Shown piece by piece: positions 10,063 through 18,081 of a stretch of DNA of 64,000 nucleotides. How positions within the stretch are numbered: position 1 is the stretch's first letter; each line of letters begins with the position of its first letter. Source of the stretch: Muribaculaceae bacterium (lineage in GTDB: Bacteria > Bacteroidota > Bacteroidia > Bacteroidales > Muribaculaceae). The DNA lies in contig JAGCCU010000079.1 in NCBI GenBank assembly GCA_017651515.1, forward strand, positions 1 through 64,000, read 5' to 3'. The notes under the pieces are model-generated. The model searched no databases and was not told the origin of the DNA. It saw only the letters and a list, made by a program, of their open reading frames with translations. Position numbers and translations under genes: made by a program.

Positions 10063-12213
10063 TTAATAAGATCGGATAGATTCTCTTTCTTTAGAATCAC
10101 GATAGACGTTGTTGACTTTATTGCCTCCAAAAGTGTAGGAGATGCGGAATTGCACTGAATGAGAGTGGATATTATTAAAAGAAGTGACGTTATAGTCCTT
10201 GTAGTTGGCTGTAGAGTTGGTGATGTTCCAACCGAATGGGTCGCTTACCGAGGCAATCAGCGTAAGCCGATTATCGAGTAGCATATAACGTAGTTCGCAA
10301 CCTATAAGCGACATGGACTCATAATGCACCATTCTCTCATTATATGGGAAATAGTGGCTGAAGCGCACGTTGAAGATGAGATTACGTTGGCGATTGAGCA
10401 TGAATGATGTGTTGAGTTCCAATTTTCCGCTCCAGTCACTTTGGTCAAGGTCTTTAAAATCGGCAATTTTAGACTTCGCATAGGTATTGAAAACCTCTCC
10501 ACCAACATTCAAGCTCCAACAGTCAAACAGTGAGCGATTAAAAGAAGCATACAGACCAGTTTTGTTGTTATTAACACAATTTTCTGGGATTGATTGCTGG
10601 TTCCCGTCGGCATTGAAACGAGTTACATAACCTATTGAGCTGTGATTATATGAATTGTACAGCACAGCGTAGATACCCTTGAAATTATAGCTAAATTCAG
10701 CATTGTGCGCCATACTTGGTCTCAAATCGGGATTACCAGATACATAGTCGCTGGTAGTCGTATAATAGCGGAAGGGATTGAGGTCAGCAAAGTTGGGGCG
10801 ACTAATACCCATTGAATAAGACAGAGAGAAACGTCCTGTGCTTTGATTGTTATAACTCAGGATCAACGATGGAAACAGATAGCCATAGTTGTTGTTATGC
10901 CGCTCGTTGCCGATATCTTGATTCCCTTTTACATCAGTGTACTCATATCGTAGACCGAGTTTACCGAAAAAAAAATCAGAAAAGTTCCTTTCTAAACTGA
11001 CATAGACCGCAGCTGTATTTTCATCATAACTGAATCGGTTACTTTGCATCGGGTCACTTATCCATTTGTCTTCATCATATCGGTGCACATTAAGCCTTGT
11101 GTTGTTGCCTATGTTTGTTAACGCAAGTCCGGTTTCCAATTTGAATCCCTTGAAAGGCAAAATGGCGTCTAGTTTTGCTGAATTGATGCGATATTTATTA
11201 TCTCCTTCGTTGGTGAGTATTGAATTTTTGTCCAACCATGTGGTTGTCACATTAGAAAATGACTTGCTTATACGATTGAAGAAGTTATACGTAAAACTGA
11301 GCATCTTGCCTTTATCATCCAACTGCCAATCGGCGAAAGCAGTCAATGTCAAGGCATTGTTGGGGCGTGATGGCGAATAGTTATAAGAATTGAACACCAA
11401 ATCATTTTCAATTGTACAATCATTCAACTTGCTATTCAGCCTATTTGTATTGAAATTGACAATGGCCCCAGCACACAATCGATTGCTGAACTTATATTTA
11501 AACAGGCTATTTACACCGAATGTCCTGTTTTTGAAATGGGTGGAGCGATTTGATATTTTTTCATGGTCAAAAAAAGTGTAAGTACGGTCAAGATCATTAA
11601 TGCCTTTTATATCGCTCCAACTTGCATCGGTCGAGAGTTCCACTTTGCGTGTCGTATGCGACAAATTGCCTCCAAGCATATAATTGAAATCTTCTCTAAT
11701 ATTGCAATTGCCCCAAACATTGCCACGAGAACCCAACGACTCATTGCGGGTGGTTATGCTGATATATGCCACGTTGGCACTGGCGGCATATTTGGCAGGC
11801 GGCGTGGTGAGCAGTTCAATCTTCTCGATGCCCGATGCTTGCAGGTTTTTTAGTTGCATAGCGATGGCTTCGTCGCTCATCTCCAAGAGGCGACCGTCAA
11901 CGATGTATCTCACCGATGACTTCCCTGCCACGGTCACCAGGTCGTTGACGACCGACACACGTGGAATGCGGTCGAGCACCTCTATGCCATTAAGTCCTTT
12001 GGCGAAAGAGTCATTTTTGGTGAGATAGACGATGCGGTCAGGCGACTGTTTGAGCACTGTTCGGTGTCCAACTACCACCACTTCGTTGAGTTCGAGCACT
12101 TTATCCCAATAGTCAGCAATGGAATCGACAGCGATTGAGTCATTCAACTCCTGTCCATATAGAGACGAGGGCAGCATAGCCATCAATATGATGGCTTGTA
12201 GAAATTTGTTCAT
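10063..12213 (-). CDS. TonB-dependent-receptor-like outer membrane beta-barrel protein
   Basis: The 716-residue protein has a signal peptide (ending near SSLYGQ), a plug-like domain (residues 40-165, with LNEVVVVGHRT and YIVDGRL) and a 22-strand-type barrel closing with an aromatic-rich end (VQFRISYTFGG). It lacks the carboxypeptidase-like N-terminal extension common in SusC proteins, and no SusD gene is nearby, so it belongs to the outer-membrane barrel family rather than a polysaccharide locus. It is last in an operon with an ECF sigma factor, a membrane anti-sigma-like protein and a small secreted protein. The ligand is unknown. Confidence 0.82.
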   Translation of the reverse strand: MNKFLQAIILMAMLPSSLYGQELNDSIAVDSIADYWDKVLELNEVVVVGHRTVLKQSPDRIVYLTKNDSFAKGLNGIEVLDRIPRVSVVNDLVTVAGKSSVRYIVDGRLLEMSDEAIAMQLKNLQASGIEKIELLTTPPAKYAASANVAYISITTRNESLGSRGNVWGNCNIREDFNYMLGGNLSHTTRKVELSTDASWSDIKGINDLDRTYTFFDHEKISNRSTHFKNRTFGVNSLFKYKFSNRLCAGAIVNFNTNRLNSKLNDCTIENDLVFNSYNYSPSRPNNALTLTAFADWQLDDKGKMLSFTYNFFNRISKSFSNVTTTWLDKNSILTNEGDNKYRINSAKLDAILPFKGFKLETGLALTNIGNNTRLNVHRYDEDKWISDPMQSNRFSYDENTAAVYVSLERNFSDFFFGKLGLRYEYTDVKGNQDIGNERHNNNYGYLFPSLILSYNNQSTGRFSLSYSMGISRPNFADLNPFRYYTTTSDYVSGNPDLRPSMAHNAEFSYNFKGIYAVLYNSYNHSSIGYVTRFNADGNQQSIPENCVNNNKTGLYASFNRSLFDCWSLNVGGEVFNTYAKSKIADFKDLDQSDWSGKLELNTSFMLNRQRNLIFNVRFSHYFPYNERMVHYESMSLIGCELRYMLLDNRLTLIASVSDPFGWNITNSTANYKDYNVTSFNNIHSHSVQFRISYTFGGNKVNNVYRDSKERESIRSY

Positions 12214-12230
12214 AATTTATTCTTGATTAG

Positions 12231-12614
12231 TTATTTAAATGCCTTTTCCTTGCCTTGTATAAAGAAGAATCCTCCACCATGCCGGTCGCGTTGCAAACCA
12301 ATGTAGATGGTCTCTCCGTTATTGATGATTTGAAGCGAGGTATATTGCTCGTCATCGCCCTGATGGTCTGAATAGTCTGATGCTCTTGGTACATCTTTAG
12401 CGATAGCGTCGACAATCTTCTTTATTATGTCGGGATTATTCTTGACAGTAATCCCACGATAATAGTTTCCATTATTCTTGTAAATGGAAATGGTGACACT
12501 CTTATTATTGTTGAATCTGCCGTCAAACAGGCTCTCGACATTCAGCTTTGGTGGATTAGCAAAAACTGCAATGGCAATCACTATGCTCAATATGATTAAA
12601 ACTAGACGTTTCAT
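12231..12614 (-). CDS. Small secreted protein of unknown function
   Basis: The 127-residue protein has an N-terminal signal peptide (MKRLVLIILSIVIAIAVFA) and a short mixed alpha/beta domain with no motif I can name. It overlaps the anti-sigma-like gene by four bases and lies 17 bases before the barrel gene, so it is part of the same operon. A periplasmic sensing role in the sigma/anti-sigma circuit is possible but is inference from position only. Confidence 0.65.
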   Translation of the reverse strand: MKRLVLIILSIVIAIAVFANPPKLNVESLFDGRFNNNKSVTISIYKNNGNYYRGITVKNNPDIIKKIVDAIAKDVPRASDYSDHQGDDEQYTSLQIINNGETIYIGLQRDRHGGGFFFIQGKEKAFK

Positions 12615-13090
12615 TTCGATTGATTTATATGGTTTATAAATTGTTCTACTTTTGCTTCTTCGGTGGCTTTCTGTTCGTAGACCACTTGCAGAAAATGCCG
12701 CATCTTAACAACATCAGCCTCAGCGATTTCATGGGCAACTTTATCGCTTGCTCTTTCACCTGAGACATAGACTATACAGTCATCATTCACAACATTGAAG
12801 TTTATTTGGCGAAAAACTGCGAAAGTTCCCAATAAAATTGTTACACTTGCTGTAAGTCGCATTACCCATACCCAAACAGGTTTTCGTAGCGCCTTGGCTT
12901 TAGCCAAATTAACCGAACGTGAAACTGCCATCAGTTCTCTGGTTTCCTCAATCATAGTTGAGTCAAATTCGCAGTATGTTAGAACATATTCTAATTCCAT
13001 TTCTTCAAGTATGGAGAGCTGGCAATTCTGATATAGTTGGCATAGCCTTTCGGTTTCATCAAGTGAGAAATTATTATTGAAATATTTCAT
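12611..13090 (-). CDS. Putative membrane anti-sigma factor
   Basis: The 159-residue protein has a cytoplasmic N-terminal helical region (residues 1-72), one transmembrane segment (about 73-92, VWVMRLTASVTILLGTFAVF) and a short outer domain. It overlaps the ECF sigma gene by four bases, the usual arrangement for a cognate anti-sigma factor. It lacks a recognisable FecR domain or zinc-binding HxxxCxxC motif, so the assignment rests on topology and position. Confidence 0.6.
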   Translation of the reverse strand: MKYFNNNFSLDETERLCQLYQNCQLSILEEMELEYVLTYCEFDSTMIEETRELMAVSRSVNLAKAKALRKPVWVWVMRLTASVTILLGTFAVFRQINFNVVNDDCIVYVSGERASDKVAHEIAEADVVKMRHFLQVVYEQKATEEAKVEQFINHINQSK

Positions 13091-13566
13091 TGGTCCAACT
13101 TTTTTAATGTTTCACGAATCTTTTTACGAATACGGCTCATGTTCATTCTCACCGCCTCGACCGACATTGAAAGTTTGTTTGCAATCTGCTCATAGTCAAA
13201 GCCATCATGAGTGACCAAAGTGAATATTTGCCGCTGTAGTGGAGTTAATTGCTGTTGTAACAGTTGTTCAAGCCGCTCAATATCTTCTGTTACCATGCTG
13301 TACTGTGGCACATCATTCGAATTGATCGAATCAATCGGGATTGTCCTTGCTTTTCTCAACCGGTCAATACAGATGTTCCTTAGCACAACCACAAGTTTGT
13401 TCATCGCTTCTGACGTTGATTCAACATCACTCTTGTCGCTCAACTTGAGCCAAGTGTCTTGAAGTACATCCTGTGCATCCTCATCACTTTGCAAATAACG
13501 CAATGCGATGCGGTGCAGTTTATTGCGCAAGTCAAGAAACGTGGATGTCATCATGTCGAGTTCCAT
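13087..13566 (-). CDS. ECF-family RNA polymerase sigma factor
   Basis: Sigma region 2 (residues 15-75, with YLQSDEDAQDVLQDTWLKL) and region 4 (residues 100-155, with a helix-turn-helix YEQIANKLSMSVEAVRMNMSR) are both visible in 159 residues. It is the first gene of a four-gene operon with overlapping starts. It probably directs transcription of the barrel gene downstream in response to an envelope signal. Confidence 0.85.
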   Translation of the reverse strand: MELDMMTSTFLDLRNKLHRIALRYLQSDEDAQDVLQDTWLKLSDKSDVESTSEAMNKLVVVLRNICIDRLRKARTIPIDSINSNDVPQYSMVTEDIERLEQLLQQQLTPLQRQIFTLVTHDGFDYEQIANKLSMSVEAVRMNMSRIRKKIRETLKKLDQ

Positions 13567-13622
13567 GTCAGTTTATTATAGAGACGTTTGAGACAGCAAA
13601 ACGTAACAGTAAAGAATAAAAA

Positions 13623-13651
13623 ATTGCCCACCAACGAACTTGGTGGGCAAT
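13623..13651. terminator. Strong hairpin terminator
   Basis: A perfect 12-base stem (attgcccaccaa with ttggtgggcaat) and five-base loop lie just beyond the stop of the C69 peptidase gene and upstream of the sigma gene. Confidence 0.75.
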
Positions 13652-13701
13652 TAATGGTTTTCCTGAACCTCAATTATAAAATTGGAGTGAATTCAAAAAG
13701 G

Positions 13702-15387
13702 TTACATATAGGAGGAGTCCAACTTGTCGGTTGGAGGAACTTCGAAACGTTTGCCGGTAGATTTGTGTATGCGACGACGTGCCTTAGGAGTCATGCCTGG
13801 GCGGGAGAGCACTGGTCTGAATCCACTGGAGTTGCGTTTGTAGATGCCTTTTTCTTCCTGACGGATGACCCCATCGTTGTATTTCACAATCATGTGCCAT
13901 GCCATCTGCCGCCATCGCGCAACCATCTGCTTGCCTACTTGGTCGCTATAGTCGCTCAAGTAATTTATTGCGCTGTCGCGCTCAACATTCAATAGTTGAA
14001 GTGCACTCTTCTCCACCTCGTTCTGATGAGCGAAGTAGCTTGCCTGCAGCGAATCGCGCACTTGCTGGAGTTCGGGATAGAGCAGACTCCATCGCGGATA
14101 AACCATGTTGCTCACCCAGTTGCATACCCAATAGGCACTTTCCTCACTGAAGTGGAATGCATCGGCTTCAGGCGTGTTATAGCATTGCGGCACACGATTG
14201 GCGCAGCAATATACCGGTGTATAGGCCACCATTCCGCTGTCGTCGTTACCCCACCAGATCACACCACCCACTTCGCGCGGCATGAAACTGCGCAGCTGGC
14301 ATACCCAGGTGAAGGCGGTGTGTGTAGTAGCCACCGACCGTTCATTGAACAAGGTAGTCCCATTATCGTCATATCGCAAAGGCTGTGGCCGGAATGGGCT
14401 GTCGTACAGACCTGCCCCCGCATCGTTGTCGTCCATACCCAATGGTGTGCCCTCGAAGCGGTCGCGCAGGCACTCTATCACGGTGTTAACGCTGAGCGGC
14501 TTGTCTGGAATAATCCACATTGGCAGAGGCTCCACCTCGCGCATAGGCTTCTTCCCCTCGACGTAAGGCAGATAACGGTCCATGCCCGATGTCAGACGAC
14601 GATAGATGGCCCACACGCGTGAATCGCCCAAGCGCCGACCGCCGAAAGTGGGAGGATTGTAGGCATCACAAAAACTGAACTCAGCATCTGGGCCTTTGAA
14701 ATAGCCGCGCTTTCGCGCAAAACTGATGCAATTGCTCGATATCATCACATTGGCAGTGTCGGAAATGTCCACACAGCGTATGCGGCTCTGATTAGAATGT
14801 GCCATGACAGCATTGTCGGGCACTCTCACTGCTATCCATACCACGTTCTTGCTTTTTGGTCCACATCCCGACATCTCGAGAACCCAAGCCTCGTTGGGAT
14901 CACACACCGTGAAGGATTCTCCCGAACTGCAGAAGCCATATTTATCGGCAAGGTCAGTCATTACGGCGATAGCCTCACGTGCCGTACGCGCCCGTTGCAG
15001 ACCCAGATCCATAAGCGAGCCATAGTCGATGATGCCAGAATTGTCAATCAGTTCGTCGCGTCCTTCAAATGTAGTCTCGCTGATAGCTACCTGCCACTCG
15101 TTGATATTGCCTGTGACCAGATAGGTCACTGGAGCCTCTGGTATTTTCCCGTGATAGACGCGTGTGTCACGGTCATATATACTGCGCATGGAACCGGCTG
15201 GGTGCGTGCCGGCCTCGTAGCGATACATCTTGTGCATTGCCCCCCATGAATCGATGTTGTAGGTACACATCACCGAACCATCGACGCTTGCCTTTTTCCC
15301 GACGAGAATACTCGTACATGCGTCAACCTGTGGCAGATTCAATGCTACTAATGCCAACAAAAGCAATAATTTCCTCATTATTCTCAT
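13702..15387 (-). CDS. Secreted C69-family dipeptidase
   Basis: This is an N-terminal-nucleophile hydrolase of the PepD/C69 family. After a signal peptide (MRIMRKLLLLLALVALNLP) the sequence DACTSILVGKKAS places the nucleophile Cys at the position exposed by self-processing. Other family segments include SGESFTVCDPNEAWVLEMSG. These enzymes cleave dipeptides or remove N-terminal residues, here in the periplasm. I chose the ATG at 15387; the ATG at 15378 is equally good. A longer reading to 15438 would put a basic segment before the signal peptide. The gene stands alone between two sigma-factor operons. Confidence 0.85.
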   Translation of the reverse strand: MRIMRKLLLLLALVALNLPQVDACTSILVGKKASVDGSVMCTYNIDSWGAMHKMYRYEAGTHPAGSMRSIYDRDTRVYHGKIPEAPVTYLVTGNINEWQVAISETTFEGRDELIDNSGIIDYGSLMDLGLQRARTAREAIAVMTDLADKYGFCSSGESFTVCDPNEAWVLEMSGCGPKSKNVVWIAVRVPDNAVMAHSNQSRIRCVDISDTANVMISSNCISFARKRGYFKGPDAEFSFCDAYNPPTFGGRRLGDSRVWAIYRRLTSGMDRYLPYVEGKKPMREVEPLPMWIIPDKPLSVNTVIECLRDRFEGTPLGMDDNDAGAGLYDSPFRPQPLRYDDNGTTLFNERSVATTHTAFTWVCQLRSFMPREVGGVIWWGNDDSGMVAYTPVYCCANRVPQCYNTPEADAFHFSEESAYWVCNWVSNMVYPRWSLLYPELQQVRDSLQASYFAHQNEVEKSALQLLNVERDSAINYLSDYSDQVGKQMVARWRQMAWHMIVKYNDGVIRQEEKGIYKRNSSGFRPVLSRPGMTPKARRRIHKSTGKRFEVPPTDKLDSSYM

Positions 15388-15405
15388 GTTTTTGTTTTTC
15401 CACGA

Positions 15406-15413
15406 CAAAGGTA
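15406..15413 (-). promoter_or_regulatory. -7 box for the C69 peptidase gene
   Basis: TACCTTTG on the minus strand lies about 19 bases before the ATG at 15387. No good TTTG is found at the expected upstream spacing, so only the -7 element is supported. Confidence 0.45.
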
Positions 15414-15520
15414 GTACTTTTCCACGACATCGCCACACATCGACCCAGCCGAGAGCAATGAATTTGCCCCCGGCTGAATGAATTGAAGTTGTTGACTATG
15501 TTATCGAATTAAAAGACGTG

Positions 15521-18037
15521 TCAATATCCCATGCGGGATGTATCTACCTCTTTTCGCTTTTTCTCCTTGTAGCTGCCGATGCGATAGACAACGGTAAGTG
15601 AGGCACTGGCATAATTCATCCAGAGGCGTAAATCATAGTCTTGATTTCCTTGTTTTGAACATGTGGTGATATGATTGTTGAGAATATTGTTTCCCTTTGC
15701 TATCACACTCCACTTACCATTATCGGAAGTCCAACGCAGAGAGGCATTCAAACTGAATAATAGGTCGATGTCATACACACCTTGAATGGCCTTTGACTGA
15801 AAGAAAGGGTTGAGAATGAATTGCATGTTATGCCGTTGAGAGAGTTTGACCACAGCCGTACCTCGCACGATGACCGAGAAGTGCTTACGATTGAAAGGCA
15901 AATCGAAGAAGTTACTACTCTTATCGTGGCGGTAAAGACCTGTCGCGCTCACATTGCCATTCAGCCAGTTACCTATATTGAATTGCGCCGAAGCCGACAA
16001 TCCATAGCAGTTGGAGTAATCAAAGTTCGTTTCCTTCATAACGACTGCCATGCGGTCATTAGGTTGATATGGCAACTGCACGAAATAGTCGGGTTCAAAC
16101 ATCGCAAAAGCAGTAAACATGTATTTGCGGTTGAGCTGCCACATGAGATTTAAGTCGTAATGTGACATGGGTTTCAGGTCGGGATTGCCCCAAATCTCAC
16201 TGTATACCGATGAATAGTAAATGCTGCTCATGGTGCTCCAATAGGAAGGGTATATGGCGTTGCTGCCGAAAGAGAGGTTGAGCATATTCTTGTCGTTGAC
16301 ATTCCACATGGCATTGAATTGTGGATAGATGCGCCACTCATTCCACTTTGTCGCGTGATATTGCTCCGCCGTTAATGAGGCTTCAAGGCTCAGAGCTTCA
16401 CCAACTTGCTTACTGAAACCGGAGTAGACGTTGAGGATGCGTTCATCATAATCAACGTGTGAAGTGGCATCGGCAATTGGCTGGCGGTTCTCGTCGAGCG
16501 TTGTTTGGTAGCTGTTATTGTTAGTGAACTGTGCCTTGCTTCCATAGAATATTACCCAGCCGTTTCTTAACGTATGAGTTTGGTCGGCATAAATTAGCCA
16601 TTTGCTCACTTTCTGCCGGCTATCAACCGAGAGGTTCCGGTTGCTGTCATACATATATCCTTCGAGATTCTGAGTGCGTGGGTTCTGATAGTTTGTATAA
16701 GATGCACCCAACTGCAACCCAAATGGAAGGCTATAGCTGGCATCCACATTGTGCATATAGTCGTGCTCTGTGGAGTGCTGGGTAGAGTTGGCGGTGCCAA
16801 TAGTGGTGTTTGTTGACTTGGTACCGTTCCATTCCCCGGTATAGGTTATTCCCAAGTTATGATTTTCGGCAAATGCGTAGTCCATGCCAATGTGATATTG
16901 GTGATTGACACCGTCACTGCGTTGGGTGGTCTTGTCGCTATAAGGTATGCGCTGGTCACCGAGCGGATGATTGGCTTCATGCTCCGCTTGACCATAGCCT
17001 GTGCCGCCGGTAAGGTCGTATGACGCGTCAATACTCAGCTTGTCATGGTTATAGATAAAACTGGCACCCGCACTGCCACTTGTGTATTTGTGCTGCTTTA
17101 TGCCCGCATTCAACTGACCTGAGAACTGATTGGTGCCAGTAAAGTCCTTGGTTACGATATTAATCGCCATTCCCCGAATATGATATTTTGGCGGTGTCGA
17201 AGGCATCAACTCGGCTTTTGCCAGCATATCTGCTGGCATTTGTTTCAACCGCTCTGCCACTTGTTCGGCAGTGAGTGTGGTAGGTTTGCCGTTGATGATA
17301 AGGGTCACCGGATGACCGGAGAACGAGATTTTCCCGTTTAACTCCGCAACGCCGGGGATGCTGCGAGTAATTGCGTCGTAGGCGTTGTCGGCAGGTATGA
17401 CTTGCAGCAACATAGGCATGTTGTAGATGATGTGGCCGTTCTCAGCGCTTGTAAATATGCGTTCCCCTTTCACGGTCACTTCGCCGAGTTGGGTGGCTTC
17501 GATTTCCAGTTGAATGGTGCCTACGTTTTCGCGCGAGCAAAGTTTATAAACGGGTTTGTAGCCTATGTAGCTGAACTTGGCGATGACTCGCTGTTGGTCA
17601 AGCGGAATGACAAACACACCGCTGGCGTTGGTAACTCCGCCAGTGATGTATGAGGAATCAGATGGATTGAGCAACCGCACGTCGGCAAACTCCAATGGCA
17701 GGCCATTCTCGTCAATAATCTTGCCCGTGAGGTGTCGGTCGCTCTTGTGAGTACACTCCACATATATTTCGTCGCCGTTTTGAGTCATGCGGATGGGATA
17801 GAAGCCGATGAGCTGCTTGATGGCCTCGGGCACCGACTTATTGCGCATCGAGGTCGTCACCTTAAAGTCCTCCAGCTCGTTATAAATGAAGATTATCCTG
17901 TGTTTGCCCGTCTGCTGCTGCACATACTTCAGCGCGTCGCTCATCGACACATTGTTGAAGCTGTGGCTGATACGTTGAGCGGTTGCTGTGTTCGCAACAG
18001 CAAATAACAACAGTATGATGATTATAAGTCGTTTCAT
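15521..18037 (-). CDS. STN-domain outer membrane beta-barrel protein, paralog A
   Basis: The 838-residue protein has a signal peptide (to TATA-QR), an STN domain (residues 22-95), a carboxypeptidase-regulatory-like beta sandwich (102-190), a plug (190-300, TLIINGKPTTLTAEQV) and a long barrel. STN domains of TonB-dependent transducers contact an anti-sigma partner. It is the last gene of the operon sigma / anti-sigma / paralog B / paralog A. The first 190 residues are nearly identical to those of paralog B, whereas the plug and barrel are different. The ligand is unknown. Confidence 0.85.
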   Translation of the reverse strand: MKRLIIIILLLFAVANTATAQRISHSFNNVSMSDALKYVQQQTGKHRIIFIYNELEDFKVTTSMRNKSVPEAIKQLIGFYPIRMTQNGDEIYVECTHKSDRHLTGKIIDENGLPLEFADVRLLNPSDSSYITGGVTNASGVFVIPLDQQRVIAKFSYIGYKPVYKLCSRENVGTIQLEIEATQLGEVTVKGERIFTSAENGHIIYNMPMLLQVIPADNAYDAITRSIPGVAELNGKISFSGHPVTLIINGKPTTLTAEQVAERLKQMPADMLAKAELMPSTPPKYHIRGMAINIVTKDFTGTNQFSGQLNAGIKQHKYTSGSAGASFIYNHDKLSIDASYDLTGGTGYGQAEHEANHPLGDQRIPYSDKTTQRSDGVNHQYHIGMDYAFAENHNLGITYTGEWNGTKSTNTTIGTANSTQHSTEHDYMHNVDASYSLPFGLQLGASYTNYQNPRTQNLEGYMYDSNRNLSVDSRQKVSKWLIYADQTHTLRNGWVIFYGSKAQFTNNNSYQTTLDENRQPIADATSHVDYDERILNVYSGFSKQVGEALSLEASLTAEQYHATKWNEWRIYPQFNAMWNVNDKNMLNLSFGSNAIYPSYWSTMSSIYYSSVYSEIWGNPDLKPMSHYDLNLMWQLNRKYMFTAFAMFEPDYFVQLPYQPNDRMAVVMKETNFDYSNCYGLSASAQFNIGNWLNGNVSATGLYRHDKSSNFFDLPFNRKHFSVIVRGTAVVKLSQRHNMQFILNPFFQSKAIQGVYDIDLLFSLNASLRWTSDNGKWSVIAKGNNILNNHITTCSKQGNQDYDLRLWMNYASASLTVVYRIGSYKEKKRKEVDTSRMGY
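17655..17746 (-). repeat. 92-base exact repeat, copy in paralog A
   Basis: This stretch, inside the carboxypeptidase-like domain, is identical to 20252-20343 in the neighbouring paralog. It is the core of a wider near-identical region of roughly 570 bases. Confidence 0.85.
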
Positions 18038-18081
18038 TGATTATAGTCTTATTTAATGAATTCAGTTCAGGAAAGACATTG

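Noticed and set aside
15446..15476. Hairpin cagccg/cggctg as terminator of the STN barrel operon
   Set aside because: Short stem, 19-base loop and no T run on the minus strand.
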